DNA of 64,000 nt from Rheinheimera tangshanensis (GCF_014645135.1 NZ_BMLH01000001.1:124001-188000), one strand, 5' to 3'. Positions 46,450-56,157 are shown, counted from the first letter of the stretch. The notes: a model not told the origin generated them from the sequence alone. Numbers and translations: made by a program.

Positions 46450-48126
46450 CTAAAAACTCTGTTTGGCCAGTATGCGCCATTCGACACCAGATAAATCATC
46501 GTCACCACCAAAGGCTTTGGTCAGGTCGATATGGATCATGGTGCCACGGCTGCTGTGGCTTGACAGCAGTCGTATACCTGCCCCGACACCATATAAAGTT
46601 TGATCGCCTGAGCTGCCCGGTAAATCCGGGTTGTCCCCCCAGGTGCGGCCCATGTCGGCAAAAGTGGCGTAACCCACATCAAAAATCTGCGCTATGGATA
46701 AGTTGCTGTAATAGCGGTATTCCATAGTGGCCAGCGCCAGACGTTCACCGGTTTGATAATACAAAGGGAAAGCCCGTAGGCCAGTGTCGCCGCCTAAACT
46801 CAGGCGCTCGTCACGAAACAAGTCATTGCCGTATTGGTACGTCAGCTGACCGACCAGACTATGCTGCGGGTCAAACTTATGAATTAACATCAGATGGGTT
46901 TTGAGTAAGCTTTGGCTGATGTCAGCCTGTTCCAACTGGCTGACTGAGGCTGAGGTCAGCAGATAGTTATCCACTGTCAGTTCTGTGGCTTTAGTCGCCG
47001 CAGCTGTGACTTGCCAGCCTTTATTGTCAGCTCCCAGCATAGGTGCCAGATAGGCGAGTTTCACATCAGCCTGCCAACCTAGGTTGATATCTTCAACTCT
47101 GTTGAACTGGTAGATATTAAACATCTGGCGATAATCTGATTCTACGTATTGCCAGGCCAGCCACCACTGGGATAAGTCACGTTTGACCGGGATGCCAAAC
47201 AAGGTATCCGATGTTTGTTCAAATTGCACTTCATTGTGAGTAGCACCAACCAAAACACGTTGTACCCAGTTGTCAGCAGCTAACACCTTTAAACCACCCT
47301 GAAGATCAAAAAATCTTTTTTGTTTTTGAAATTCGTTGGCTTCATCGCCTAGCAGGTACTCGTTAATGTCCTGGCTATCCTGCTCCAACGTTAAGGCAAA
47401 AGACCAGGGGGCATTCAGACGATAAAAAGGTTTTTCGACCGCAACTAAATAGGATTCACCATCAGATTTATCAGCATAGCGGGTGTTTAATCCCCAGTGA
47501 CTGCCAAACATATTGGGTGAACGGAAATTCAGTAAGTAACTGGTACGCTCGCTATCATGTTCATAATCCAGATTGATTTGATTACCCGAGCCAAACAGGT
47601 TGTCTTCAGCTAACCCAAAGGTAGAACGACTTTCTCCACCCTCACGGCTGGCAGAAATTTTAGGGAGTAAAGACCAGTTGTCCCAGCTACTGATAGTCAC
47701 GACGACTTGCCGATCCGGACATTGATGACTGACACGCACTTCCACTTTACGCAGATAGCGCCTTGTTCTTAATAAACGTTCGGTTTCTGCCAGACTATCG
47801 GCGTCCAGCACATCACCAGCCTTAAACAATACATCTTCTTTTAACGTGGCTTCTGTGGTGATCTTATGAGTACGGTTGGCAAAGCGGTGAAACCAGTAAG
47901 TATTGGGCTGTTCTAAATCAAATACATCGTTACGGATAAAACGTACTTCGGCGATAGTTTGTCCCTGATAGGCACTAAAATCAGCTGTGTTCTCCACCGA
48001 AGAACACAAGTCTGAGGCCTGAGTTGGGCTACTTAGACTAAGCAATACTACTGTTACAGCTGCTGTCAGCGGCTTCAGTAAACTAAGGCTATACATCTTA
48101 GGCATTCTCAACACTACAACATCCAT
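46450..48126 (-). CDS. Omp85-like outer-membrane protein (POTRA plus barrel)
   Basis: A protein of up to 558 residues. A signal peptide (L-K-P-L-T-A-A-V-T-V-V-L-L-S-L) precedes a POTRA-like domain (T-I-A-E-V-R-F-I-R-N-D-V-F-D, D-V-L-D-A-D-S-L-A-E-T-E-R-L-L-R-T-R-R-Y-L-R-K-V), then a 16-strand-type barrel (L-F-G-S-G-N-Q-I-N, D-T-G-L-R-A-F-P-L, ending K-Q-S-F). It is shorter than BamA or TamA, with only one or two POTRA domains. Role unknown. The start is uncertain: M8 and M11 are alternatives. Confidence 0.75.
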   Translation of the reverse strand: MDVVVLRMPKMYSLSLLKPLTAAVTVVLLSLSSPTQASDLCSSVENTADFSAYQGQTIAEVRFIRNDVFDLEQPNTYWFHRFANRTHKITTEATLKEDVLFKAGDVLDADSLAETERLLRTRRYLRKVEVRVSHQCPDRQVVVTISSWDNWSLLPKISASREGGESRSTFGLAEDNLFGSGNQINLDYEHDSERTSYLLNFRSPNMFGSHWGLNTRYADKSDGESYLVAVEKPFYRLNAPWSFALTLEQDSQDINEYLLGDEANEFQKQKRFFDLQGGLKVLAADNWVQRVLVGATHNEVQFEQTSDTLFGIPVKRDLSQWWLAWQYVESDYRQMFNIYQFNRVEDINLGWQADVKLAYLAPMLGADNKGWQVTAAATKATELTVDNYLLTSASVSQLEQADISQSLLKTHLMLIHKFDPQHSLVGQLTYQYGNDLFRDERLSLGGDTGLRAFPLYYQTGERLALATMEYRYYSNLSIAQIFDVGYATFADMGRTWGDNPDLPGSSGDQTLYGVGAGIRLLSSHSSRGTMIHIDLTKAFGGDDDLSGVEWRILAKQSF

Positions 48127-48194
48127 TCTTGTTGATTGAGTTTTATCATGACACAGTTTTTCGCAGAAGATAGGAAAAAGCCTGAGATCATCTT

Positions 48195-49052
48195 TTAATC
48201 CTTGTCTGCTGCGCTTTGGTTCCTGTTATTTTGTGCTGAACCTAACAAAGCTAAAGCACTGGGGCTCAGACTCAGCTCTCGCTGTGGAAAAGGCAAATCA
48301 ATATTGTGTTTATCAAAGGCCAGTTTAATTTCTTCGAGTAAACAAGTGCGCAATTCTCTGTAGTTTTCTTTTTTGGTCCAGACGGAAAATTGCAAATCCA
48401 GTGATGACTCGGCAAAACTTAAAAACTGAAATACAGGAACAGGTTCATCCAGACTTAGAGGGTTTTGCTCTGCAACCTGAAGTAATACGTGCCGAACCTG
48501 ACTGATATTTTCTTTATAGGCCACGCCAATTTTTAAATCCAGTCGGCGGATAGGAAAGCGGGTTAGGTTGGTGACTTCTGTTTTAATCAGGCTTTCATTG
48601 GGAATACGAACAAAAAGGTTATCGAAGGTCCGTAGTTTAATAGACAGCAAGTCAATCGACAGAATTTCCCCTGTGGTACCGCCCACCTGGATAGTATCGC
48701 CAATCTGAAAAGGCCGCTCGCCTATTAAGAATAAGCCACTAATAAGGTTGGATACTGAGGTTTGAGAGGCAAAGCCGATAGCCACAGACAACACCCCGGC
48801 AGCGCCCAATAACACGCCTAAATTGAAGCCTAACTGTTTTAAACCGCTGGCAATAAATAAGGCCAATACCAGCCAGTAGACTAAACGGCGACTTAAAGTG
48901 GCATGATGAGGACTAAAACGTTTTAAGCAGACTTTATAGGTAGTGCGGGCCAACAAACTTGCCGCTAAGAAGCCGACAATAAATAACATGCCTGCCTGCA
49001 GTAAAGAGAAAAACTTGTCGGAATCCAGATAGTTAATCACCAGATCAATCAT
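48195..49052 (-). CDS. MscS-family mechanosensitive channel
   Basis: A 285-residue small-conductance channel protein. Three membrane helices in the first 110 residues precede the TM3-like pore segment (L-L-G-A-A-G-V-L-S-V-A-I-G-F-A-S-Q-T) and the cytoplasmic beta domain (F-Q-I-G-D-T-I-Q-V-G-G-T-T-G, I-P-N-E-S-L). It opens under hypo-osmotic stress. Its ATG overlaps the DUF432 stop, so the two are co-translated. Confidence 0.92.
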   Translation of the reverse strand: MIDLVINYLDSDKFFSLLQAGMLFIVGFLAASLLARTTYKVCLKRFSPHHATLSRRLVYWLVLALFIASGLKQLGFNLGVLLGAAGVLSVAIGFASQTSVSNLISGLFLIGERPFQIGDTIQVGGTTGEILSIDLLSIKLRTFDNLFVRIPNESLIKTEVTNLTRFPIRRLDLKIGVAYKENISQVRHVLLQVAEQNPLSLDEPVPVFQFLSFAESSLDLQFSVWTKKENYRELRTCLLEEIKLAFDKHNIDLPFPQRELSLSPSALALLGSAQNNRNQSAADKD

Positions 49053-49864
49053 AAAGAACCTCGGCTTGCTGCATGAGCAAATAAATCACTGAAAGCGCGG
49101 AACAGGCCATGTTTTTCCATATACAAACGCGGTTTAGCTAATCGTTCTGCACCATCTGAACCTGCCGGCATTTTTTTACTGATCTGCAATCGGCTCAGTT
49201 CAGCGTCGTCCTGATGATCCAGCAACACTTGATCTGTCCATAAACTGCCGTCAGCCAGACCATACAAGGATAAATAAGGCACAGGTAAACTGAGTTTTTC
49301 GATACTCATCATTTGGCTGGCGTTATTTTTCACGGTAACAGGAGTGACGGCTTTGTGGACCCGCCGGGGCAATTCTTCTTTACTATGCCTGGCCTGGGTT
49401 TTATCGGCGTAACAAAGTTCACCAATTTGGGTGTTGGGGCCAAACCAGGTGTCGGATAAACGCTGGCTTTGCACCTCCTGCAACATTAACTCTGGTTGCT
49501 GCAATTCAATACGAATACTGACAGGGCTGCTGATATAAAAGGTCACTTGCTCACCAGGCGGTATGTAAACTGGCTGATGTGTTTTTACCACTACAGGACG
49601 GTCTGCTAATACAGGTTTCAGGCAAAACTGCAGCGGCTCGTTTTCAAAGACAAAACGGCTGGCCAGACGATGCTGTGGCCATTGTGGCAGCAGTTCAGCT
49701 TCCAGCTCCTGATGTTCTGTCTGAGGCAGCAATTCAGTAGCTAGCCGCCATTCTCCGGTTTTTCGTTGCAAAAAAATCAGCAAAGGCCCCAGCTGAATTT
49801 TACAGCTTTGTTCATTCAACAGCGTTTGAGGTTGCCACCAAAGCGCCTTATTTTCGGAAAACAT
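49049..49864 (-). CDS. DUF432-domain protein
   Basis: A 271-residue protein of the DUF432 family, whose members often sit beside MscS channels, as here with an ATGA overlap. Beta-rich, cytoplasmic, no membrane segment. Function not known; a role in channel regulation is a guess from the pairing. Confidence 0.75.
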   Translation of the reverse strand: MFSENKALWWQPQTLLNEQSCKIQLGPLLIFLQRKTGEWRLATELLPQTEHQELEAELLPQWPQHRLASRFVFENEPLQFCLKPVLADRPVVVKTHQPVYIPPGEQVTFYISSPVSIRIELQQPELMLQEVQSQRLSDTWFGPNTQIGELCYADKTQARHSKEELPRRVHKAVTPVTVKNNASQMMSIEKLSLPVPYLSLYGLADGSLWTDQVLLDHQDDAELSRLQISKKMPAGSDGAERLAKPRLYMEKHGLFRAFSDLFAHAASRGSL

Positions 49865-50149
49865 GTTTGTGTCCTTGTGACGTATGGGTGCAGCTTAAAG
49901 AAAATCCTGCACTTCTGGCCGCTATTAAGTTGAGGTTAAGTGGTTACAGGAGTAAAATGATGCTCGTTTTTCGCTGTATCAGCAATAAGTTAAGCTGATA
50001 TTCCTGCCCATTTGCAGAGGAGAGTTCCGTTTTTATGGACGTACCCAGTCACAGGCCTGGCCTGACATACAACTTAACCCTTTAGTTTTGCTGTAGACCG
50101 CTGGTTTGTCTGGACCTTGCGACTACGGCCCGTAGTTCGAGGTGAAAAC
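49865..50149. promoter_or_regulatory. intergenic leader of mgtE
   Basis: 285 bases between the divergent DUF432 and mgtE genes. ACTACG/CGTAGT (around 50122-50136) forms a small hairpin just before the mgtE ribosome-binding site. I looked for an M-box riboswitch and do not see its conserved core. Confidence 0.35.
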
Positions 50150-51499
50150 ATGGAACTCTTAGTTCTGATCCATACCTTACGTGCTGCTCTGGAGAGCGGC
50201 GACTTCTCTGTATTACCTGTGCGTTTGGCTGATACTCATGCTGCCGATTTAGCCGGTGCTTTGGTTGAGTTTTCCACAGCACATCAGTGGCAACTGTTAA
50301 GTTGTTTTCCATTAAGCACACAAGCAGACGTCTTCAGCTATCTACCTGAAGATCAACAAGTTGAACTGGCGCATACAGTACGTCGGCAAGACTTCACTCC
50401 GGTGATCCGCCAGATGTCGTCTGATGAACGAGCCGACTTGTTTAACAAATTATCTGACGCGCAAAAACAAGCTTTGTTACCGGCTTTGGCCCAAGCTGAA
50501 CGTGATGACATCCTTAGTCTGTCTTCCTACTCTGAAGGCACCGCGGGTGCCATTATGAGTTCGGATTACGCTATGTTGTCGCCGGATTTAACTGTGACTC
50601 AAGCTATTGAGGTACTGAGGAACGAAGCGCCGGACAAAGAAACCATTTATCTGTCTTATGTGGTGGATCAGGATCGCATTTTAATTGGTGCTCTGTCCTT
50701 GCGTGAGTTAATTCTGGCGCCCACTCATGCACTGGTGGATGACGTGATGAAACATGATCCTATCCATGTCAAAGTGGATACGGAGCAGGAAGAAGTGGCG
50801 TCATTGGTGGCCAAATACGACTTAATTGCTATTCCTGTGGTGAATGCGCAAGGGCAGTTGGTCGGTATTGTCACCCACGATGACGCGATGGACGTTGCCG
50901 CAGCTGAAGCCACTGAAGACTTTCACAAAACCGCGACTATCGGCAAGCTCGAAGGCAGTGTTAAAGATGCCAAAATTAGCCTGTTATACCGTAAACGTGT
51001 GGTCTGGCTGGTGGTGCTGGTGTTTGGTAATATTTTCTCTGGTGCAGGTTTAGCTGCATTTGAGCATATTATTTCTGAACATATAGCCTTGCTGTTTTTT
51101 CTGCCGTTACTGATAGCCAGCAGCGGAAATGCTGGTGCTCAGTCCGGCACTTTGATGGTGCGGGCTCTGGCTACAGGCGATATCAAATTACGCCACTGGG
51201 GCAAGATGCTCGGCAAAGAAGTGCTGGTGGCCGGTTTATTAGGTTTGACCATGGCACTTGCTGTCTACGCGCTGGGCTACTGGCGAGGTGGGCTGGATAT
51301 AGCGCTGGTAGTCGCCGCCACTATGATGATAGTGGTCTTGGTGGGCAGCTTAGTGGGCTTGTCTTTACCCTTTTTACTCAGCCGTTTTGGCATGGACCCT
51401 GCGACCGCCAGCGGACCTTTGATCACCTCTATCGCCGACGTGGCTGGTGTCGTGATTTATTTCTCTATTGCCAGCTGGTATTTACCTGCTTTGCTTTAA
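50150..51499 (+). CDS. mgtE: magnesium transporter MgtE
   Basis: A 449-residue Mg2+ channel: N-terminal superhelical domain (E-D-Q-Q-V-E-L, D-L-F-N-K-L), two CBS domains (about 125-245; D-V-M-K-H-D-P-I-H-V, G-I-V-T-H-D-D-A-M-D-V), then five membrane helices with A-S-S-G-N-A-G-A-Q-S-G-T near 325 and the conserved D in the last helix. GAGG site before ATG at 50150 chosen over an upstream TTG. Confidence 0.95.
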   Translation: MELLVLIHTLRAALESGDFSVLPVRLADTHAADLAGALVEFSTAHQWQLLSCFPLSTQADVFSYLPEDQQVELAHTVRRQDFTPVIRQMSSDERADLFNKLSDAQKQALLPALAQAERDDILSLSSYSEGTAGAIMSSDYAMLSPDLTVTQAIEVLRNEAPDKETIYLSYVVDQDRILIGALSLRELILAPTHALVDDVMKHDPIHVKVDTEQEEVASLVAKYDLIAIPVVNAQGQLVGIVTHDDAMDVAAAEATEDFHKTATIGKLEGSVKDAKISLLYRKRVVWLVVLVFGNIFSGAGLAAFEHIISEHIALLFFLPLLIASSGNAGAQSGTLMVRALATGDIKLRHWGKMLGKEVLVAGLLGLTMALAVYALGYWRGGLDIALVVAATMMIVVLVGSLVGLSLPFLLSRFGMDPATASGPLITSIADVAGVVIYFSIASWYLPALL

Positions 51500-51507
51500 T
51501 TCGTAAG

Positions 51508-51535
51508 CCAGATCTGCAGAAAGGTGCAGATCTGG
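51508..51535 (+). terminator. hairpin after mgtE
   Basis: CCAGATCTGCA (51508-51518) and TGCAGATCTGG (51525-51535) form a perfect 11-bp stem. No U-run, so moderate evidence for termination. Confidence 0.55.
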
Positions 51536-51576
51536 TAATTGCCTGTCTGAAAAAAAGCCGATACACTGCGCCGCGA

Positions 51577-51657
51577 ACCAAGGGGTGCTTTTAGCTGAGA
51601 CGCCGTCAAACGCGAACCCTTCGAACCTGATCCGGATCATACCGGCGGAGGGATGGT
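51577..51657 (+). promoter_or_regulatory. TPP riboswitch (THI box)
   Basis: The element contains the conserved GGGGTGC, CTGAGA, ACCCTT and GAACCTGATC blocks, then ATACCGGCGGAGGGA, in the right order, closed by an ACCA/TGGT P1 stem. It lies 60 bases upstream of a TonB receptor. When thiamin pyrophosphate is bound it should lower expression. An imperfect pairing of TGATCCTAC with GTAGAATCA across the Shine-Dalgarno GGAG may be the expression platform. Confidence 0.95.
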
Positions 51658-51717
51658 ACTTCTGTATTCCTTTTGCTTTGGTGATCCTACGACTATCGAT
51701 TAGTGGAGTAGAATCAT

Positions 51718-53817
51718 ATGCGTAGAATTTCCTGTTTATCCCTAGCCATTCTGGCTGCCTTATCCACTACTGCTAGTGCGAACAGTGCTGAAGAAAACGC
51801 TGCCTCTGAACAGGCGGTAGAGCGTATTCTGGTGCAAGGCGATTTCCGGCAGCAGCAGTTGCAAAAGCTACCTGGCAGTATTCTGGTGTTGAGTCAGCAG
51901 GATATCAGTCGTCAGAACGCCCAGCATTTAGATGATTTGTTACAACAAGCCGCCAACGTAAACTTTTCAGCTGGCGCGTCCCGTGGCCGTTTTTTACAAA
52001 TTCGCGGCATAGGCGAGCGCAGTGAGTTTGTCGACAGCATCAATCCTTCGGTGGGTGTGCTGATTGATGGCATTGATTATTCAGCTTTAGGTGTCAGCTC
52101 TTTGGCTGATGTGCAGCAAGTAGAAATATTCCGCGGGCCTGAAGCGACCCGCTTTGGTGCCAATGCCATGGCCGGTATGTTGAATTTGACCTCTAATGCC
52201 CCCAGCTTTGAAGGCGAAGGCCAGTTCAGTTCTACTGTGGCCAACTACGATAGCTACCAACTCAGTGGTGCTTACAGCAATGCGATAAACGACCAGTGGG
52301 CTTATCGTCTGGCTGCTGATCACCAGAGCTCAGATGGCTTTGTCGATAACAGCTTTTTAAAGCGTGACGATACCAACAATATTGACGAAACTACTGCCCG
52401 TGCTGCGCTGCGTTATCTGGCGACGAGCGATCTGACATTGGATTTTATCGGCCATTACCGCGATATCAATAATGGCTACGATGTGTTTTCTTTAGACAGA
52501 AACCGCACCACCTTATCGGATAAACCTGGCCAGGATGAACAGCAAAGCCGTGCTTTGGCGATTAAAGCAGATTACCAGGGTTTAAGTTGGGCCAATGTCT
52601 ATACGCAGTTGAGTGGCCTGACTGCCGATACCGATTATGGCTTTGACGAAGACTGGAGTTATGAAGGTATTCACCCAGATGGCTACGCGACGACAGACCG
52701 CTACTTAAGGCAGCGGGATCAGTGGAGTCTAGAGCAACGCTTTTTAGGTAAAGAGCAGGCAAATTGGGTAGCGGGCTGGTATGCCAGTGGTCAGCAAACG
52801 GATTTAGAACGCCAGTTCTGGAACTGGGATTTATGGCAGGCCGCGCAGTTTTTCAGTGATTTTAAACGCCAGAACCTCGCTTTGTTTGGGCAGTGGACCA
52901 GCGACTTAGGGGATGGCTGGAGTTTAACCTCTGGCGCCCGCGCTGAACGTTACGATGATGAATACAGTGACAGCAATGGGATAGCTCAGCAAAACGACGA
53001 ACTGATGTGGGGCGGCAAACTGAGTTTAAGTTTGGCTGTGACGGATTCAACCAGTTTGTATCTGCTGGGTTCACGGGGTTACAAAGCAGGTGGTGTCAAT
53101 GGTGAAGCTCTGGGTAAAGCGCAGGGCAGTGGCGTGGATGAACTGGCAGATTATTTAAACAGCAAAGCTAATTTTTCACCTGAAACTTTATGGAACGCTG
53201 AGTTTGGTGTCAAAGGCAGTTCTGCCGATCAGGCGATCGTCAGCCGTGTCGCTTTGTTTGCCATGTGGCGTGACGAGATGCAGGTCAATAGTTGGGTCAC
53301 CCGTGATCAGTCCTTTATTGGTTTTATAGATAATGCCGCTTCGGGCAGAAATCATGGATTAGAGGTTGAAAGTCGCATTCAATTAGCTCAGAGCTGGACT
53401 TTATTTGCTAATGCAGCCTGGCTCGATAGTGAAATCCGTGGTTTTGTCACAGAAGAGGGCGTAGACAAGACTGGCCGCGATCAGGCCCATGCACCTAAGT
53501 ATCAATACAGTGTCAGCAGTGAGTGGTTACTGACGTCAAACTTGAGTTTTAATCTGGGTCTGCAAAGTAAAGCCGCCTTTTATTACTCCGACAGTCATGA
53601 TTCCCGCTCAGAGCAAATGCATTTAGTGAATTTACGCCTGCAGTACCAGTGGGACGAGGTGCAATTGGCGCTTTGGAGCCGCAATGCGCTGGATGAAGAC
53701 TACGGCGTGCGGGGCTTTTATTTTGGTAATGACCCGCGGGATGGCTACGAGCCTCATACCTATGAACAACTGGGTGAACCACGCCGTATAGGTGTGACCG
53801 CCAGCTACCAGTTTTAA
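51718..53817 (+). CDS. TonB-dependent receptor for thiamin (TPP-riboswitch controlled)
   Basis: A 699-residue outer-membrane receptor: signal peptide (L-S-L-A-I-L-A-A-L-S-T-T-A-S-A), plug domain with L-Q-I-R-G-I-G-E-R and E-I-F-R-G-P-E-A-T-R-F-G-A-N, and a barrel ending S-Y-Q-F. Control by a TPP riboswitch and the pnuT gene downstream identify thiamin or a precursor as the likely ligand. Family length is normal. GGAG nine bases before ATG. Confidence 0.9.
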   Translation: MRRISCLSLAILAALSTTASANSAEENAASEQAVERILVQGDFRQQQLQKLPGSILVLSQQDISRQNAQHLDDLLQQAANVNFSAGASRGRFLQIRGIGERSEFVDSINPSVGVLIDGIDYSALGVSSLADVQQVEIFRGPEATRFGANAMAGMLNLTSNAPSFEGEGQFSSTVANYDSYQLSGAYSNAINDQWAYRLAADHQSSDGFVDNSFLKRDDTNNIDETTARAALRYLATSDLTLDFIGHYRDINNGYDVFSLDRNRTTLSDKPGQDEQQSRALAIKADYQGLSWANVYTQLSGLTADTDYGFDEDWSYEGIHPDGYATTDRYLRQRDQWSLEQRFLGKEQANWVAGWYASGQQTDLERQFWNWDLWQAAQFFSDFKRQNLALFGQWTSDLGDGWSLTSGARAERYDDEYSDSNGIAQQNDELMWGGKLSLSLAVTDSTSLYLLGSRGYKAGGVNGEALGKAQGSGVDELADYLNSKANFSPETLWNAEFGVKGSSADQAIVSRVALFAMWRDEMQVNSWVTRDQSFIGFIDNAASGRNHGLEVESRIQLAQSWTLFANAAWLDSEIRGFVTEEGVDKTGRDQAHAPKYQYSVSSEWLLTSNLSFNLGLQSKAAFYYSDSHDSRSEQMHLVNLRLQYQWDEVQLALWSRNALDEDYGVRGFYFGNDPRDGYEPHTYEQLGEPRRIGVTASYQF

Positions 53818-53838
53818 TCAGCAGTGAAGGAATTAATG

Positions 53839-54087
53839 ATGAAATTATCTATAGAAATCAGTAAGTACCCACTCACCAGTGATTACATTGAGCCTATCAA
53901 AGGTTTTATTGAACTGTTAAATACTAACCCTAACGTGCTGGTGATCACCAATACACTCAGCACTCAAGTCTTTGGCGATTACGACGAAGTGATGGCGTTG
54001 TTGCAGCAAGGCATTCGCTGGTCGTTTGAAACCTATGGCAAAGTCGTGTTTGTAGTGAAGTTTCTGCATGGCGATTTACGGCCATGA
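53839..54087 (+). CDS. YkoF/MTH1187-like thiamin-binding domain protein
   Basis: An 82-residue protein: S-I-E-I-S-K-Y-P-L, then a ferredoxin-like alpha/beta fold (V-L-V-I-T-N-T-L-S-T-Q-V-F-G-D-Y-D-E-V). It resembles one half of YkoF, which binds thiamin or HMP. In this operon a soluble binding role fits. ATG 53839 has AAGGA seven bases upstream; 53836 is an alternative. Confidence 0.7.
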   Translation: MKLSIEISKYPLTSDYIEPIKGFIELLNTNPNVLVITNTLSTQVFGDYDEVMALLQQGIRWSFETYGKVVFVVKFLHGDLRP

Positions 54088-54713
54088 CAGAGGCTTGGTG
54101 GCAGCTGTTTAGCGGCTGGCAAACTCTGACCCAGCTTGAGCTGGCAGCGACTTTGTTAGCGCTGGCTTACGTACTTTTAGCAATGAAACAAAGTTTATGG
54201 TGCTGGCCAGCAGCATTGCTCAGCACTTTGTTGTACACCCATATTATGTGGCATTCGGCGTTGTTATCTGATGCGTTGCTGCAGCTGTATTATGCTGGGA
54301 TGGCTTTGTATGGGTGGTACAGCTGGCGCCAACAAAAGCAGCTATTACCTGCAGGACAGTCGGGCATGACCGAATGGTCCGCCAGTACTCATTTGAATTT
54401 AATTGGTGGCACAGCGATAGCAGGACTTGTACTGGGTTATCTGATGGACCAATACACTCATGCTGATTTTGCTTACATAGATGCACAAACTACAGCTTTT
54501 AGTGTGATGACTACTTATCTGGTGGCACGCAAAGTGGTATCGAACTGGCTGTATTGGGTGGTGATAGACGCGGTCTGTATTTATGTCTATATACAAAAAC
54601 ATCTGTATTTTACAACGGCACTTTTTGTACTCTATACCATTATTGCCCTGATCGGATTTTTTGTATGGCGCAGCAGCTATCAGCAACAACAGCAGCAGAC
54701 TCTTCCTCTGTGA
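54084..54713 (+). CDS. pnuT: PnuT-like thiamin transporter
   Basis: A 209-residue inner-membrane protein of the PnuC family with six to eight helices. Characteristic are W-C-W-P-A-A-L-L-S-T-L-L-Y and the later W-L-Y-W-V-V-I-D-A-V-C-I-Y-V-Y motif. Members of this family under TPP control are named PnuT and bring thiamin in by facilitated diffusion. ATG overlaps the previous stop (ATGA). Confidence 0.9.
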   Translation: MTEAWWQLFSGWQTLTQLELAATLLALAYVLLAMKQSLWCWPAALLSTLLYTHIMWHSALLSDALLQLYYAGMALYGWYSWRQQKQLLPAGQSGMTEWSASTHLNLIGGTAIAGLVLGYLMDQYTHADFAYIDAQTTAFSVMTTYLVARKVVSNWLYWVVIDAVCIYVYIQKHLYFTTALFVLYTIIALIGFFVWRSSYQQQQQQTLPL

Positions 54714-55561
54714 TCTGGCATTTATGTCAACAACTGGAGTTTTTTGCTGATCACAAACCGCTGCTGTTAAAACAACTGACACAAGGCAAAAGAACCAGTT
54801 CCTACCAGGTGCAAACGGACAGAGGTCACTACGTAGTGCGCCATTATGGCCCTTCTGTATTAGGAGTGTGCCGGCAGCAGGAATTACGTTGTCAGCATGC
54901 CGCCGCTGCCGCGGGATTGGCACCTGCGCCTTTGTGTCTGAATAATCATCAGCGCATGCTGATCACTGACTTTTTACCTGATGCTTTGCCGCCTTCGGCT
55001 GCCCACATTCGACAGAACCTGCCGGAACTAGCCCAAAAACTGGCGACTTTGCATCAGTTGCCAGTGCAAACTGCAGTACTGGACCCCTGGTTATATTTAC
55101 AACAACTGAAAAAACAGTTGGAGTCGCACTGGACAGCACAAGCAGAAAAAATCTGGTTGCCTTTGATCACGGCTGCCCGTGATCTGCAGTATTTCCAGGC
55201 TGATATAGGTTTGTGCCATATGGATTTGCACGTACAGAATATGTTGTTGTGGCAGAACAAGTTATGGCTGATTGATTTTGAGTATTGCCAACTGGCGGAT
55301 GTGGTGTTTGATTTAGTGGCATTGATAGTTCAGTTTGAGTTATCTGAGGCTGAACAACAGCTGTTGCTTGACAATTATAGGGCATCGAGGAGGGACAGCT
55401 GCAGCACACAATTAGTAGAGAAATTAGCCTTGGCTAAAGTAGTGTATGCAGGCTTTTGCTGGTTATGGTATTGGCAGGAAGAGCTGGAGAATCAAGATCC
55501 GAGATACAAACAAGCCGCAGCAGACTGTTACCAGCTATTACTGCGGCTTGTTCAAAGCTAA
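54665..55561 (+). CDS. thiamin-kinase-like phosphotransferase
   Basis: A 298-residue APH-fold kinase with the catalytic loop H-M-D-L-H-V-Q-N-M-L and the metal motif I-D-F-E-Y-C around residues 185-205. In a TPP-regulated operon it most likely phosphorylates imported thiamin and so traps it. It overlaps pnuT by 49 bases if ATG 54665 is the start, or by four if GTG 54710 is. Choline/ethanolamine kinase is a less likely alternative. Confidence 0.8.
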   Translation: MAQQLSATTAADSSSVIWHLCQQLEFFADHKPLLLKQLTQGKRTSSYQVQTDRGHYVVRHYGPSVLGVCRQQELRCQHAAAAAGLAPAPLCLNNHQRMLITDFLPDALPPSAAHIRQNLPELAQKLATLHQLPVQTAVLDPWLYLQQLKKQLESHWTAQAEKIWLPLITAARDLQYFQADIGLCHMDLHVQNMLLWQNKLWLIDFEYCQLADVVFDLVALIVQFELSEAEQQLLLDNYRASRRDSCSTQLVEKLALAKVVYAGFCWLWYWQEELENQDPRYKQAAADCYQLLLRLVQS

Positions 55562-55565
55562 GTTA

Positions 55566-55748
55566 CTAAAGTCCGCCTAATCGCTCAGCCAGAATTTTGT
55601 AGCGCTTTACATCTTCCTCGTCAAACAGAGGTTTGCCTTGTTCATCTTTGCCGTTAGCAACCAGCAGATTTTCGCGTGCCAGACGTTCAACACGGATCTC
55701 CTGAATACCTAAAAAGGCGGCGACCTGTGCAACATTGAGTATTGCCAT
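55566..55748 (-). CDS. small helix-turn-helix protein
   Basis: A 60-residue protein with an excisionase/MerR-like HTH (L-N-V-A-Q-V-A-A-F-L-G-I-Q-E-I-R-V-E-R-L-A-R-E-N-L) and P-L-F-D-E-E-D-V-K-R-Y at the end. It may be a small DNA-binding regulator. GGAA site upstream. Convergent with the kinase gene. Confidence 0.65.
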   Translation of the reverse strand: MAILNVAQVAAFLGIQEIRVERLARENLLVANGKDEQGKPLFDEEDVKRYKILAERLGGL

Positions 55749-56157
55749 AATAAGTTTCCTGCAGTAAGTACTTCAATTAAGTTAAGCTGATATTTTTATT
55801 TTTGTGAATAAAGTTCAACAAGCTCAGATGTTTTACTTACTTTTTTTATAAGTGACAACTGAAGAGTTGATGAATTTTATATTTTTTTGTTTTTTTTATG
55901 TTGGTTACATTCTGTTCTCATCACCCAAAGCTATTTTTAACCAAACTGATTTGACACTATGGTGTTGGTCTTTTATTTGCTCCGCTGGTCTCATTGCTGT
56001 TTGAATCTGTCTGGACAAACCCAGATGCGCTAGGTATAACAAACTGAACTACCTGATAATTTCTGTGTTAATTGTCATCGCCTTTACACAGAATTGAACT
56101 ATGGTAAATAACAAAACATAAATCCAACACGCAACAATTCGAACTTGGGTAAACACT
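55749..56157. promoter_or_regulatory. long AT-rich leader before nhaB
   Basis: 409 bases without a gene, AT-rich. A possible promoter is TTGAAC (56094-56099), 17 bp, CATAAA (56117-56122), about 35 bases before the nhaB start. No riboswitch recognised. Confidence 0.4.

Noticed and set aside
49865-50149. M-box riboswitch before mgtE
   Set aside because: None of the conserved M-box core could be found; only a small hairpin is visible.
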